From contig CAIODY010000013.1 of assembly GCA_903857255.1 (NCBI GenBank), positions 33,658 to 97,657 of the forward strand: 64,000 nt of DNA, in the 5' to 3' direction. Positions 1 through 9,362 of this stretch are shown piece by piece. The number at the start of each line of letters is the position of its first letter. Position 1 is the stretch's first letter. The stretch is from an uncultured bacterium (lineage in GTDB: Bacteria; Bacteroidota; Bacteroidia; Chitinophagales; CAIODY01). The translations under genes and the position numbers were made by a program. The notes under the pieces are model-generated. The model ran no database searches, was not told where the DNA came from, and saw nothing but the letters and a program-made list of their open reading frames with translations.

Positions 1-1787
1 AATTCTTCTGAAGCAGCCATCCAAGCATCATTCAAAGTTTTCAAATTAGTTTCGATAGCAGCGATGTCTTGTGCTGTGTGTGCTATTTTTAATTCAGCTA
101 AAGCTGCTTCAATAGCCGCTTTTTTATCAGCACTTAATTTTTCGCCGTATTCTTTCAACTGTTTTTCAGTTTGGAAAATATTGCTATCTGCTTCGTTTAA
201 TTTTTCAACTCTTTCTTTTTCTTTTTTATCTGATTCTTCGTTGGCTTTAGCTTCAGCTTTCATTTTTTCAACTTCTTCTTTGCTCAAACCTGTTGAAGAT
301 TCAATGCGGATTGATTGAGATTTGTTAGTGCCTTTATCCAAAGCGCTGATGCTCATGATACCATTTGCATCAATATCAAAACTCACTTCAATTTGTGGCA
401 AACCACGTGGAGCAGGTGGAATTCCATCTAAATGGAAACGACCTAATGTTCTGTTATCCTTTGCCATGGCTCGTTCGCCTTGTAACACATGAATTTCAAC
501 ACTTGGTTGTCCATCGCTGGCAGTTGAAAAAGTTTGCGATTTTTTTGTAGGAATAGTAGTGTTCGATTCAATTAATCGAGTCATTACACCGCCCATTGTT
601 TCGATGCCCACTGATAAAGGTGTAACATCCAACAACAATACATCTTTCACTTCGCCAGTTAAAACACCACCTTGAATAGCAGCACCAATCGCAACCACTT
701 CATCAGGATTAACACCTTTTGATGGTTTTTTTCCGAAGAATTTTTCAACCATTTCTACCACTTTTGGGATACGAGTTGAACCACCTACTAATAATATTTC
801 GTCAATTTGTGAAGTGCTGTAACCTGCATCAGCAATAGCTTTTTTGCAAGGTTCCATCATTCTTGAAAATAAATCATCGCACAATTGTTCAAATTTTGCA
901 CGAGTTAATTTTTTAACCAAATGCTTAGGCACACCATCAACAGCAGTGATATAAGGCAAGTTGATTTCAGTTTCGTTAGAAGATGATAATTCAACTTTAG
1001 CTTTTTCAGCAGCTTCTTTCAAGCGTTGTAAAGCCATTGGGTCTTTTCTCAAATCCATTCTTTCTTCAGCTTGAAATTCATCAGCTAACCAAGTGATAAT
1101 TTTTTGGTCGAAGTCATCACCACCTAAGTGTGTATCACCATTTGTTGATTTTACTTCGAATACGCCATCACCCAAATCCAATACTGAAATATCGAAAGTG
1201 CCACCACCTAAGTCGAACACAGCCACTTTCATGTCTTTATGTGCTTTATCCAAGCCATAAGCCAAAGCCGCAGCAGTAGGTTCGTTGATGATACGCATTA
1301 CTTTCAAACCAGCAATTTCGCCAGCTTCTTTAGTAGCCTGACGTTGACTATCATTAAAGTAAGCAGGTACTGTGATTACAGCTTCTGTTACTGTAGTTCC
1401 TAAATAATCTTCAGCAGTTTTTTTCATTTTTTGCAAAACGATAGCTGAAATTTCTTGCGGTGAATATTTTCTGTCGCCAATTTCGATTCTGCAAGAATCG
1501 CCATCACCAGCCACCACTTTGTATGGCATTTTAGCAGCTTCACCTTTTGATTCGCTGAAACGTGCACCCATAAAACGTTTTACTGATGCTACAGTGTTTG
1601 TTGGATTGGTAATAGCCTGACGTTTTGCAGGGTCACCCACTTTACGTTCGCCATTAGCCAAGAAACCAATGATAGAAGGTGTTGTTCTTCTGCCTTCGTC
1701 ATTAGCAATTACAACAGGCTCGTTGCCTTCCATTACGGATACGCAGCTGTTGGTTGTTCCTAAATCGATTCCGATAATTTTTCCCAT
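1..1787 (-). CDS. dnaK: Chaperone DnaK (Hsp70), 3' end outside window
   Basis: Reading the minus strand from the ATG at 1787 gives [15 protein letters not shown] and then a continuous open frame of about 595 codons to the window edge. A full DnaK is about 635 residues, so roughly the last 40 are missing. The N-terminal phosphate-1 motif of the Hsp70 ATPase (DLGTTNS) is clear, and the rest reads as nucleotide-binding plus substrate-binding domain. DnaK binds unfolded segments under ATP control and works with GrpE and DnaJ, both encoded nearby on the other strand. The 5' side faces a 250-bp gap shared with the divergent thioredoxin gene. I saw no obvious heat-shock operator there. Confidence 0.97.
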   Translation of the reverse strand, partial: MGKIIGIDLGTTNSCVSVMEGNEPVVIANDEGRRTTPSIIGFLANGERKVGDPAKRQAITNPTNTVASVKRFMGARFSESKGEAAKMPYKVVAGDGDSCRIEIGDRKYSPQEISAIVLQKMKKTAEDYLGTTVTEAVITVPAYFNDSQRQATKEAGEIAGLKVMRIINEPTAAALAYGLDKAHKDMKVAVFDLGGGTFDISVLDLGDGVFEVKSTNGDTHLGGDDFDQKIITWLADEFQAEERMDLRKDPMALQRLKEAAEKAKVELSSSNETEINLPYITAVDGVPKHLVKKLTRAKFEQLCDDLFSRMMEPCKKAIADAGYSTSQIDEILLVGGSTRIPKVVEMVEKFFGKKPSKGVNPDEVVAIGAAIQGGVLTGEVKDVLLLDVTPLSVGIETMGGVMTRLIESNTTIPTKKSQTFSTASDGQPSVEIHVLQGERAMAKDNRTLGRFHLDGIPPAPRGLPQIEVSFDIDANGIMSISALDKGTNKSQSIRIESSTGLSKEEVEKMKAEAKANEESDKKEKERVEKLNEADSNIFQTEKQLKEYGEKLSADKKAAIEAALAELKIAHTAQDIAAIETNLKTLNDAWMAASEE

Positions 1788-1992
1788 GATAATTTGTGTT
1801 TTAATTTTTTTTGAAAATGTTTTTCAGTGTGATGGGCTATAGTCAAGCATAGTGCCATTGCTGAATTTGGTCTTTTTTTGAAAATAATAATTCATTTTGG
1901 CAGAGAAACGGAAGAACGAACTGACAAAGGCGCAAAATTGCTGACAATATTTTGGCACAATTACTGCCTACTTACAATCGCAAATCTTTATT

Positions 1993-2000
1993 TAGCTTTG
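1993..2000 (+). promoter_or_regulatory. Putative -7 box (TAGCTTTG) for the TlpA-like gene
   Basis: The octamer TAGCTTTG matches the Bacteroidota sigma-A -7 consensus TAnnTTTG and lies 37 bp before the ATG at 2038. No good -33 TTTG sits at the usual 19-21 bp spacing. The rest of the 1788-2037 gap shows no gene. Confidence 0.5.
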
Positions 2001-2037
2001 CATCGTAAATTCAAAATCAAAAAACAATTTTAAATTA

Positions 2038-2577
2038 ATGAAAAAGATTTTCTTTTTAGCTGCAATAGTTGTGGCTGCTGCATCGGTAGTGAGCATTGCT
2101 GCTTTCAACAAAACAAAAGTAATGATGTATGCTTCGCCTGTGAATGGTGAAAAAGCGCCCAATTTAATTTATAAAAATCCTGAAGATAAAGTGATGGCTT
2201 TAAGTGAATTGAAAGGTAAAATGGTGTTGATTGATTTTTGGGCAAGCTGGTGTGGCCCATGCCGAATGACAAATCCGTATATCGTTCAGATTTATAATAA
2301 ATATCATGATAAAAAATTCAAAAACGGAAAAGGCTTTGAAGTGTTCAGCGTTTCATTAGACCAAGATAAAGGGAAGTGGATGGCAGCAATTAAAAATGAT
2401 GGATTGGTTTGGCCTTATCATGTGAGCGACTTAGGCGGCTGGAATAGTGCAGCAGCAAGAGCTTACGGCGTTAATTCTATTCCGCATGGTTTTTTAATAA
2501 ATGGAGATGGTGTAATTATTGGCGCCAATGTTCATCCTGATGAAATTGTGAAATTACTGGATGAGAATTTGAAATAA
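2038..2577 (+). CDS. TlpA/ResA-like secreted thioredoxin
   Basis: A 179-aa protein with an N-terminal hydrophobic segment (residues 4-22) that can act as signal peptide or anchor, followed by a thioredoxin fold of the AhpC-TSA/TlpA type. The active site WCGPC is at residues 71-75 in the context DFWASWCGPC. The cis-Pro region reads NSIPHGFLI near residue 150. It should be a periplasmic thiol-disulfide reductase of the kind used in cytochrome c maturation or disulfide repair; the substrate is unknown. It stands alone between divergent dnaK and grpE and ends in a good hairpin, so it is probably a single-gene unit. Confidence 0.9.
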   Translation: MKKIFFLAAIVVAAASVVSIAAFNKTKVMMYASPVNGEKAPNLIYKNPEDKVMALSELKGKMVLIDFWASWCGPCRMTNPYIVQIYNKYHDKKFKNGKGFEVFSVSLDQDKGKWMAAIKNDGLVWPYHVSDLGGWNSAAARAYGVNSIPHGFLINGDGVIIGANVHPDEIVKLLDENLK

Positions 2578-2602
2578 ATTCTGTCAAATTGTCGAAAATA
2601 TT

Positions 2603-2633
2603 GCAATGGCAAGCCGTTTGAGCTTGCCATTGT
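2603..2633 (+). terminator. Hairpin terminator after the thioredoxin gene
   Basis: The arms AATGGCAAGC (2605-2614) and GCTTGCCATT (2622-2631) pair perfectly around a 7-base loop, 25 bp after the stop codon. The T-run downstream is weak (GTTGTTTAT). Confidence 0.6.
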
Positions 2634-2647
2634 TGTTTATAAAATAT

Positions 2648-2655
2648 TACATTTG
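2648..2655 (+). promoter_or_regulatory. -7 box (TACATTTG) of grpE
   Basis: TACATTTG matches TAnnTTTG exactly, 21 bp before the grpE ATG. A TTG at 2624-2626 lies about 21 bp upstream and could be a weak -33 element. The leader would be very short and A-rich, typical of this phylum. Confidence 0.6.
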
Positions 2656-2676
2656 CACCCCGAAAAAAATTGAATA

Positions 2677-3219
2677 ATGGAAGAGAATAAAAATGTTGAC
2701 CAAATGGAGAATACTGCATCCGCGGTTGAAACGAGCGTAGAAGAACAGGCAATTCCTGAGCAAACGAAATCAGAGTTGGAAAAAGCACAGGAAGAATTAT
2801 CTGCCGAAAAGGACAGATATATCCGCCTTTTTGCCGAATTTGATAATTTCAAAAAACGCACTTCAAAAGAGCGTTTGGAATTGATTCAAACGGCTGGAAA
2901 AGAAGTGGTGGTAAGCATGTTGCCTGTGTTAGATGATTTTGAAAGAGCATTGAAACAAATGGAAACAGCACAAGATTTGGCTGCCGTGAAAGAAGGTGTG
3001 CAAATGATTCACAACAAATTCAAAGCAACTTTAGAGCAAAAAGGATTGAAAGAAATGCAAGCTATTCAGCAGGAATTTAATGCTGATGTGCACGAAGCGA
3101 TTACAGAAATTCCTGCACCCACAGCCGATTTGAAAGGCAAAGTAATTGACCAAGTGGAGAAAGGTTATTATCTGTTTGATAAAATAATTCGCTTCGCAAA
3201 GGTGGTTGTTGGAAAGTGA
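2677..3219 (+). CDS. grpE: GrpE nucleotide exchange factor
   Basis: A 180-aa protein: an acidic N-terminal tail, a long helix from about residue 35 with the GrpE signature RLFAEFDNFKKRTSKER, and a C-terminal beta-domain ending in KGYYLFDKIIRFAKVVVGK. The length is normal for Bacteroidota GrpE. It releases ADP from DnaK in the cytoplasm. It lies in the order grpE-dnaJ, separated by 99 bp that hold a repeat-like hairpin. The start follows a good -7 box. Confidence 0.97.
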   Translation: MEENKNVDQMENTASAVETSVEEQAIPEQTKSELEKAQEELSAEKDRYIRLFAEFDNFKKRTSKERLELIQTAGKEVVVSMLPVLDDFERALKQMETAQDLAAVKEGVQMIHNKFKATLEQKGLKEMQAIQQEFNADVHEAITEIPAPTADLKGKVIDQVEKGYYLFDKIIRFAKVVVGK

Positions 3220-3221
3220 TA

Positions 3222-3304
3222 GAACACGGATAACACTGATTGGTAATGATTTTCACGGATTAAATCTTTCCAATCATAAAAAATCATTTCAAATCCGTGT
3301 GCTA
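3222..3304. repeat. REP-like imperfect inverted repeat between grpE and dnaJ
   Basis: The arm beginning AACACGGAT near 3224 and the arm ending ATCCGTGTGCT near 3303 pair, and the pairing continues inwards (AATGATTTT with AAAAATCATT) after a bulge of about 7 bases. An extra CACGGATTAA lies in the loop. The CACGGAT word occurs twice on this strand and once inverted. It resembles dispersed intergenic repeats of Bacteroidota, from memory. It carries no reading frame. Confidence 0.55.
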
Positions 3305-3318
3305 TAAAAAAAATAAAA

Positions 3319-4491
3319 ATGGCAAAAAGAGATTACTACGAAATTTTAGGTGTAACAAAATCATCCACAGCTGATGAGATAAAAAAGGCGTATCGCAAAG
3401 TGGCGATGCAGTTTCATCCTGACAGAAATCCAGGCGATAAAGCAGCGGAAGATAAATTTAAAGAAGCAGCCGAAGCTTATGAAGTGTTGAGTGATGAAAC
3501 TAAAAAACGTCAGTATGACCAATTTGGTCATGCAGGTGCAAATGGTGGATACGGCGGTGGTGGCGGTTATCAAAGCCACGATATGAATATGGATGACATC
3601 TTCCGAAATTTCGGTGATGTGTTTGGCGATGAAAGTCCGTTTGGAAGTTTTTTTGGCGGCGGCGGAAGAAGCCGTGGTGGCAGCTCTCGAGGCAGAGGCG
3701 TTCGTGGCAGCAATTTAAGAGTGAAAGTAAAACTCACTTTGCAAGAAGTGGCAGAAGGCGTTCAGAAAAAAATAAAAGTTAAAAAGTTTGTGCCATGCAA
3801 CACTTGTAGTGGCAGCGGCGCAAAAGATAAATCATCATTCAGTAATTGCTCAACCTGCGGCGGACGTGGCGTTGTAACCCGTGTGATGAACACCATGTTG
3901 GGGCAAATGCAAACGCAAACCACTTGCCCAACTTGTCATGGTGAAGGCACAACGATTGCTCATAAATGTGGCAGTTGTCATGGCGAAGGCAGAGTGAGTG
4001 GCGAAGAAACGATTACAATTGATATTCCAAAAGGCGCAACTGATGGCATTCAGTTAAGTATGAATGGCAAAGGCAATGCTGGCGAACGTGGCGGTGCTGC
4101 TGGTGATTTGGTGATTAATGTGGAAGAAGAAGCGCATGAATTTTTACAACGTGAAGGCTTGAATGTGATTTATGAATTGCATTTGAATTTTGTGGATGCT
4201 TGCTTGGGAACTAGCGTTGAAGTACCAACAATTTCAGGTAAAGCTAAAATTAATATTGCCGAAGGAACACAATCAGGAAAAGTTTTCAGATTGAAAGGCA
4301 AAGGCATTCCAAGTTTGCAATCCTACGAACATGGCGACCAATTGATTCATGTCAACGTATGGACACCAAAAGCCTTATCAGCAGAGGAAAAGAAGATTTT
4401 AGAAAAATTAAAAACTTCTCCTAATTTCAAACCACAACCTGGCAAAGAAGAAAAAGGTTTCTTCAACAAAGTGAGGGATATGTTTAATTAA
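3319..4491 (+). CDS. dnaJ: Chaperone DnaJ (Hsp40)
   Basis: A complete 390-aa type I DnaJ. The J-domain (residues 1-70) carries HPD at 33-35. A Gly/Phe-rich linker follows (about 75-130), then four CxxCxGxG zinc modules ([32 protein letters not shown], about 158-225) and the two C-terminal substrate-binding beta domains. It stimulates DnaK ATP hydrolysis and hands over substrates. It is probably co-transcribed with grpE across the REP-like hairpin. The ATG follows an A-run, the usual leader here. Confidence 0.98.
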   Translation: MAKRDYYEILGVTKSSTADEIKKAYRKVAMQFHPDRNPGDKAAEDKFKEAAEAYEVLSDETKKRQYDQFGHAGANGGYGGGGGYQSHDMNMDDIFRNFGDVFGDESPFGSFFGGGGRSRGGSSRGRGVRGSNLRVKVKLTLQEVAEGVQKKIKVKKFVPCNTCSGSGAKDKSSFSNCSTCGGRGVVTRVMNTMLGQMQTQTTCPTCHGEGTTIAHKCGSCHGEGRVSGEETITIDIPKGATDGIQLSMNGKGNAGERGGAAGDLVINVEEEAHEFLQREGLNVIYELHLNFVDACLGTSVEVPTISGKAKINIAEGTQSGKVFRLKGKGIPSLQSYEHGDQLIHVNVWTPKALSAEEKKILEKLKTSPNFKPQPGKEEKGFFNKVRDMFN

Positions 4492-4513
4492 GAAGCATGA
4501 TTAAAATTAAAAA

Positions 4514-5143
4514 ATGCTAAAAAATATTTTTATGAAAAAGTGGGTGTTGGTTTTATTATCAGCACTCATTTTTTTTATTGCGTTGTTTGTCTTTCGTAAT
4601 TCTATTTTACGAGGCATGGGCAATTTTTTAATCAAAGAAGATGCTGTTGAAAAATGCGATGCTATTGTTGTATTGAGTGGAAATGCTTTGGACAGAGCCA
4701 CCGAAGCGGCTTTGTTGTATAAACAAGGAATTGCCAAACAAATTATTTGCACAGGCAATAATCAAAGTGGTGATTTTGAAGTGTTGCATTTAAAAGAAAA
4801 AGAATCGGATGTTTCTAAATTTAGAATGATAGAAATGGGCGTTCCTGATTCAGCAATTATTGTCATTCATGAAGGAACAAGCACTTTGGAAGAAGGCGAA
4901 GCAATGCTGAAATTTTGCCAAACTCATCAATTAAAATCATGCATGATTTTGAGCAGCAAATTTCATACAAGGCGCATCAACTATGTGTCTGACAAGAAGT
5001 TCAAAAACTCAGCAGTGAAAATTTTAGTACATGGCGCACCACCTTCAAAATACAAAATTGAAACTTGGTGGAAGGGCGAAGAAGGTTTGTTATTCGTTTA
5101 CGATGAATACATCAAACTGATTTATTACCACTTGAAATATTAA
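4514..5143 (+). CDS. DUF218 (YdcF/SanA-like) membrane-anchored protein
   Basis: A 209-aa protein with one N-terminal transmembrane segment (about residues 9-27) and a DUF218 domain. Recognisable blocks are DAIVVLSGN near residue 50, ICTGNN near 80 and MILSSKFHTRRI near 145, the last being the conserved serine/histidine/arginine block of the family. DUF218 proteins are linked to envelope integrity, but their reaction is not settled. The alternative start at 4532 (MKKWVLV) would give a tidier anchor. It follows dnaJ by 22 bp and may be the last gene of that unit. Confidence 0.8.
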   Translation: MLKNIFMKKWVLVLLSALIFFIALFVFRNSILRGMGNFLIKEDAVEKCDAIVVLSGNALDRATEAALLYKQGIAKQIICTGNNQSGDFEVLHLKEKESDVSKFRMIEMGVPDSAIIVIHEGTSTLEEGEAMLKFCQTHQLKSCMILSSKFHTRRINYVSDKKFKNSAVKILVHGAPPSKYKIETWWKGEEGLLFVYDEYIKLIYYHLKY

Positions 5144-5169
5144 TTCACAAGGTGTGTGAATTAATATTT
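5135..5169. terminator. Perfect 15-bp hairpin, bidirectional terminator
   Basis: AAATATTAATTCACA (5135-5149) pairs without mismatch with TGTGAATTAATATTT (5155-5169) around the loop AGGTG. It overlaps the DUF218 stop codon and lies between the convergent genes DUF218 and hflX, so it can end both transcripts. Confidence 0.75.
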
Positions 5170-5174
5170 CTTCC

Positions 5175-6371
5175 TCAAAATTTTTGAGCAATGAATGGAT
5201 AACGTTCTTCGTACAATACTTTTACTTTTTCTAAAATCGTGTTGCGTAAGCCATCCACATTTCTTTTTTCTAAAGCGCTTACAAAAACACATTGCCCGTG
5301 AAGCCTTGTCAGCCAAGCATTTTCAAGCTCATTTATAATTTCTTTGCGAACAGCAACAGGTGTTAATTCATCGAAATGATTTTTTTCGTACAAATCAATT
5401 TTGTTGAAAATTACTAAAGTTGGTTTGTCTGCTACTTTTAATTCTAACAAAGTTTCATTCACAGTTTTCATTTGGTCTTCAAATTGCGGATGCGAAATAT
5501 CAACCACATGAATTAAAATATCGCTTTCTCTCACCTCATCCAAAGTTGATTTAAAACTTTCGACCAAAGTGTGTGGGAGCTTGCGAATAAAGCCCACGGT
5601 ATCGCTCAACAAAAATGGAATTCTGTCAATCACCACTTTACGAACAGTTGTATCCAATGTTGCGAACAATTTATTTTCGGCAAATACTTCGCTTTTGCTC
5701 AACAAATTCATGGTGGTGCTTTTGCCAACATTAGTGTAACCGACCAATGCTACACGAATCACTTCGCCACGGCTTTTGCGTTGGGTGATAAATTGTTTAT
5801 CAATTTGCGTTAAATCGTGTTTGAGTTTTGAAATATTTTCTTTCACCAATCGGCGGTCGGTTTCAATTTCTTTTTCGCCTGGCCCTCTCATGCCGATGCC
5901 ACCTTTTTGTCGCTCTAAGTGGCTCCACAAGCCTTTTAGCCGAGGTAAGAGATATTGCAACTGCGCCAATTCTACTTGCGTCTTTGCATGAGCAGTTCGG
6001 GCTCGTGATGCAAAAATATCCAAGATTAATCCTGTTCTATCCAACACTTTGCATTTTACAACGGCTTCAATATTTGTTTGCTGACGACCGCTTAATTCAT
6101 CATCAAAAATCACCAAACTCACATCATTTTGCTCAATGTAATTTCTGATTTCTTCCAATTTTCCACTGCCGATAAAGGTGTTGGAATCTAACTTTTGCAT
6201 ACGTTGTGTAAATCGTTTCAATGCCACAGCACCAGCTGTTTCAGCCAAAAAAGTAAGTTCGTCTAAATATTCTTTTACTTGTTCTTCTTTTTGATTTTGT
6301 TGTATAACGGCTACCAGCACTGCTTTTTCGATGCCTAAGTTTTTTTGAAAAGTATCTAAGTGATTAATCAT
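5175..6371 (-). CDS. hflX: GTPase HflX
   Basis: A 398-aa HflX. The N-terminal nucleotide-binding-like domain (to about residue 180) includes the family block NTFIGSGKLEEI. A coiled linker with GGIGMRGPGEKEIETDRR follows, then the G domain with P-loop GYTNVGKST near residue 210, DTVGF as G3 and NKID as G4. HflX binds the 50S ribosome and splits stalled or heat-damaged ribosomes. The length is usual. It is transcribed alone towards DUF218, with a 357-bp gap upstream. Confidence 0.96.
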   Translation of the reverse strand: MINHLDTFQKNLGIEKAVLVAVIQQNQKEEQVKEYLDELTFLAETAGAVALKRFTQRMQKLDSNTFIGSGKLEEIRNYIEQNDVSLVIFDDELSGRQQTNIEAVVKCKVLDRTGLILDIFASRARTAHAKTQVELAQLQYLLPRLKGLWSHLERQKGGIGMRGPGEKEIETDRRLVKENISKLKHDLTQIDKQFITQRKSRGEVIRVALVGYTNVGKSTTMNLLSKSEVFAENKLFATLDTTVRKVVIDRIPFLLSDTVGFIRKLPHTLVESFKSTLDEVRESDILIHVVDISHPQFEDQMKTVNETLLELKVADKPTLVIFNKIDLYEKNHFDELTPVAVRKEIINELENAWLTRLHGQCVFVSALEKRNVDGLRNTILEKVKVLYEERYPFIAQKF

Positions 6372-6453
6372 TGTTGCAAAAATAGTCGGAAAAGAACAAG
6401 AATTTGAAAATTTGAAGATGAGAAAATTTGAGAATTAAAATACAAAATACTCA

Positions 6454-6470
6454 ACCACATAGGTTCATAG
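6454..6470. repeat. Single copy of a CACATAGG-type intergenic repeat
   Basis: ACCACATAGGTTCATAG resembles the arms of the element at 18785-18941 (AACACATAGGTACATAG). It sits in the 357-bp gap between hflX and the lipoprotein gene; 6372-6453 shows no other structure. Confidence 0.35.
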
Positions 6471-6556
6471 AAATCATAGAATACAAGATTAAAATTCAAA
6501 GCGAACATAGATTTCGCAAGCGAAAAAATAGAAAAATGAAAAAGTAGACTGTTGCT

Positions 6557-6628
6557 GCGGCAGGGATTGCAGCGAAAATCCTTTTGTGAGGAACGAGCAA
6601 AAGATTGTAGCGAAAAGCCCGAAGCCGC
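6557..6628. other. Structured GC-rich intergenic element with paired direct repeats
   Basis: In an AT-rich gap there is a compact symmetrical element. GCGGC (6557-6561) pairs with GCCGC (6624-6628) as outer stem, and CTTTTG (6581-6586) pairs with CAAAAG (6598-6603) as inner stem. Between them lie two direct repeats, GATTGCAGCGAAAATCC (6565-6581) and GATTGTAGCGAAAAGCC (6603-6619). Similar elements appear in intergenic DNA of many Bacteroidota, from memory. It may be a small RNA, a REP-like element or a recognition site. No function is assigned. Confidence 0.5.
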
Positions 6629-6728
6629 CCAAAAATATTTTTGTTTTCGGAATAAAAAATTCGACACTTTTTTTTGTGTTGTTCAGAAACAAAGTTTTTT
6701 CAAAAAATATTTCGACTTAATTTTAGGT

Positions 6729-7430
6729 ATGAAAAAAAATATGCTGTTCATGATTTTAATGGTTTTCATTTTTGCTGCTTGCAAAAAGAAAACTGCAACA
6801 GTGGATATGAAAACTGATTATTTCCCTTTGAAAGTGGGCTCGTGGATTATTTATGATGTAGATTCAACTTACTACGATGATTTTTTATTGACGCATCACA
6901 TGCATCATTTTCAGTTGAAAGAATTGATTGCAGAAGCATTCACCGATTTGCAAGGCAACGCTGCTTATCGCATTGAGCGATACGAACGCGATAGCACTTC
7001 GCAAACTTTCCAAATCAAAAATGTTTGTTCAGAAAATGTTGTGAATAATCAAGCGCAACGAGTAGAAAATAATTTGCGATTTGTGAAAATGATTTTTCCA
7101 CCACAAACTACAATTTCATGGAAAGGCAATGTTTACATTCAGTCCGATTTGACCAGCATCTACACCAAATTTTTAGGCGATTGGGATTATCAATATTCTT
7201 TTGTTGATGCACCAAATTCCTTTGGTGGCAATAGTTTCAGTGCAACTGCAACTGTGGTCGCTGATGATGAATTAGTGCCAGGCTTACAGCAAACTACATT
7301 TGTTGAAACTTATGCCAGAAATGTCGGGCTGGTTTATTACCATCACAAATTTGTTGAGAAACAACCATCAGATACCACTTGGGTTTCGGGGTTTGATGTA
7401 ACTGCAACTGTTAATTCTTTTGGCAATTAA
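6729..7430 (+). CDS. Predicted lipoprotein of unknown function
   Basis: From ATG 6729 the protein is 233 aa and begins with a lipoprotein signal: Lys-Lys, a hydrophobic core and FAAC with the lipidated Cys at residue 18. The mature part is beta-rich, with blocks such as DYFPLKVGSWIIYDVDST typical of Bacteroidota cell-envelope lipoproteins. I recognise no catalytic motif. A longer frame open from 6552 would run through the structured element and lose the lipoprotein signal, so I chose 6729. It converges on marC with a 4-bp overlap of coding ends. Confidence 0.8.
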   Translation: MKKNMLFMILMVFIFAACKKKTATVDMKTDYFPLKVGSWIIYDVDSTYYDDFLLTHHMHHFQLKELIAEAFTDLQGNAAYRIERYERDSTSQTFQIKNVCSENVVNNQAQRVENNLRFVKMIFPPQTTISWKGNVYIQSDLTSIYTKFLGDWDYQYSFVDAPNSFGGNSFSATATVVADDELVPGLQQTTFVETYARNVGLVYYHHKFVEKQPSDTTWVSGFDVTATVNSFGN

Positions 7431-8020
7431 ATTCCATTTTTTAAAAAGTTTGATTCAAAAATTTTGATGGCGATGGCAATTAGAATTACGCCGAAGAATT
7501 TTTTCAAAACTAAAATTCCAGCTTTGCCCAATTTTCGTTCAATCCAATCAACTGATTTCAAAACAATAAACATGACTATCAAATTAATAAGGATAGCAAT
7601 GATGATATTGTAAATGTTGTAGACTGCTTTTAGCGAAAGAATTGTGGTTAATGTACCCGAACCAGCTAACACAGGAAATGCAAGCGGAACAAGGCTTCCT
7701 GCGCTACCCACGTCTTTTTCGGATTTGAAAAAATTTCTTCCTGAAATTAATTCTAAGCCTAAAATAAAAACTACAAACGAACCTGCTAAAGCAAACGAAC
7801 GCAAATCAATGCCAATAATATTGAGCAATTGTTCGCCAATGAATAAAAATATAATCATCAAAGTGCCAGCGAAAACCGTTGTCCCCATTGGGTTAAACTC
7901 GGGATGTTGTTTTTTGATATTGATAACGATGGGTACTGAACCAACCACATCAATAATGGCAAACAAAGTGAAAGTGATGGTGAGAATGTCGTTGATTTTT
8001 ATTCCGCTAAGTGGTGGCAT
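7427..8020 (-). CDS. MarC family inner-membrane protein
   Basis: A 197-aa protein with about six transmembrane segments and the MarC/UPF0056 pattern: an N-terminal LFAIIDVVGSVPI block, GLELISG in the middle and PLAFPVLAGSGTLTT near residue 115. MarC proteins are small integral membrane proteins of uncertain transport function. It is the last gene of a minus-strand run with ZIP, PAP2 and methyltransferase genes, 42 bp after the ZIP gene. Confidence 0.88.
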   Translation of the reverse strand: MPPLSGIKINDILTITFTLFAIIDVVGSVPIVINIKKQHPEFNPMGTTVFAGTLMIIFLFIGEQLLNIIGIDLRSFALAGSFVVFILGLELISGRNFFKSEKDVGSAGSLVPLAFPVLAGSGTLTTILSLKAVYNIYNIIIAILINLIVMFIVLKSVDWIERKLGKAGILVLKKFFGVILIAIAIKIFESNFLKNGI

Positions 8021-8062
8021 AAAAATAAATTGTTGGTTTTGAGTAACTGGTTATTTGTAAAA

Positions 8063-8782
8063 TCACACTAACAAACTTACCGCAAATCCGATTATCAAAC
8101 ACAAAATTTTGTACCATTTAATTTGATGTTTGTTGTTGGTAGTTTCAAAAATAATCGTGGTACTAATATGCAACAATGTGCCGCAAATTAAACCGATAAC
8201 GATGCCAAAAATGTTTTGCGAAAATAAATTTGACTGCTGATAACTCACAAACAAGATGATTGAAATAGGTGTAATCATGGCGAAAAAGAATATCCATAGA
8301 AACCGCTGTGTGGCTGTTTTTACGCTGTGCGATACTAAACAGGCTAACGCAAAACATTCAGGAATTTTATGCAAAATCAAACCAACCAACAAGCCCGAAA
8401 AAATCTTTTTTGTTGCGTATGATTCAACCAATGGAGCTGCTTCAAAAAAAGCATGAATACCCAAACCAAGAATAATGTAAACCAATTTATGCAAAGGCAA
8501 ATGCTCATGAATATGGGTATGCCCATGTTCAACACCTTGTGAAAATTGTTGGATAATATGTTGCAGAAAAAAACCTGCTAAAACCCACACTAAAATATTT
8601 TCGCCATAATGAATTACAGCATGAGGAATAATGTGTCGCAGTAAAACTGAAAATAAATAAGCGCCTGTTGCAATCAACAAATAATTAATCAAGTTTTGTT
8701 TTTCGTGTGGGATAACAAAACTCAACAAGCCGCCAACAAAGCCAGCTGTGAAGATTAATGATATGATAATCAGCCAACTCAA
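8063..8782 (-). CDS. ZIP family divalent metal transporter
   Basis: A 239-aa membrane protein with about seven or eight hydrophobic segments. It has the two ZIP metal-site helices, GIHAFFEAAPL near residue 107 and GLILHKIPECFAL near residue 137. The His-rich loop HGHTHIHEHLPLH before TM4 is typical of ZIP metal-sensing loops. It should import zinc or a similar divalent metal into the cytoplasm. The ATG overlaps the PAP2 stop by 4 bp, so the two are translationally coupled. Confidence 0.88.
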   Translation of the reverse strand: MSWLIIISLIFTAGFVGGLLSFVIPHEKQNLINYLLIATGAYLFSVLLRHIIPHAVIHYGENILVWVLAGFFLQHIIQQFSQGVEHGHTHIHEHLPLHKLVYIILGLGIHAFFEAAPLVESYATKKIFSGLLVGLILHKIPECFALACLVSHSVKTATQRFLWIFFFAMITPISIILFVSYQQSNLFSQNIFGIVIGLICGTLLHISTTIIFETTNNKHQIKWYKILCLIIGFAVSLLV

Positions 8783-9360
8783 CTGTTTTTTATGTTTTGA
8801 TTTTCGGGCATTAATTTTTCATACACCCAATACATAATCACACTGCAAAATGCACCTGTAATAAATCCACCTAAAACATCGAACGGATAATGAACACCCA
8901 CATAAATTTGTGAGTAGCCAACTAATATTGGAACCAACAAAAAGAGATAACTTTTTCTACCAATTACAGCTAAAAAAATCATTGCCAAAAACAAACACAC
9001 ACTTATGTTGTTTGCTGCATGACTGCTTGTAAAGCTGTATCCATGGCTGCCTCCAACCAAATCATTGATTTTGCATTGCCAGCTTCCATCAACGCATGGA
9101 CGTAAGCGATGAAAATAGGGTTTGAAAAAATGACTGCTAATTAAATCGCTAAAACCCATGGTTGCGCCTGTGAAAAGTACCAACCAAAATCCTTTCAAGC
9201 GATATTTTATTATCAGTAATAATGCAAGTGAAATATAGAAAATTTGCAAATGAAATGGCTCACGAATAAATTTGAAAACTTCATTCAATGCTGGTACATT
9301 CCATTTTTGGTTGATGTACTCAAATACTTTGTAGTCAATATGTTTAAGCGTTTCTAACAA
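8779..9360 (-). CDS. PAP2-family phosphatase
   Basis: A 193-aa membrane protein with the three phosphatase motifs of the type 2 phosphatidic acid phosphatase superfamily: K..FHRLRP near residue 75, SFTSSHAAN near residue 110 (SSH for the common SGH) and YVGVHYPFDVLGG near residue 155. About five transmembrane helices surround them. Likely substrates are undecaprenyl pyrophosphate or a lipid phosphate at the outer face of the inner membrane. It lies 2 bp after the methyltransferase gene and overlaps the ZIP gene. Confidence 0.9.
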   Translation of the reverse strand: MLETLKHIDYKVFEYINQKWNVPALNEVFKFIREPFHLQIFYISLALLLIIKYRLKGFWLVLFTGATMGFSDLISSHFFKPYFHRLRPCVDGSWQCKINDLVGGSHGYSFTSSHAANNISVCLFLAMIFLAVIGRKSYLFLLVPILVGYSQIYVGVHYPFDVLGGFITGAFCSVIMYWVYEKLMPENQNIKNS

Positions 9361-9362
9361 TT

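Noticed and set aside
64..550. Plus-strand frames of 84 and 61 aa at the left edge
   Set aside because: They are antisense to dnaK, which has a continuous and recognisable frame on the minus strand.
6552..7430. Longer 292-aa start for the lipoprotein gene
   Set aside because: The extension runs through the structured intergenic element and hides the lipoprotein signal at 6729.
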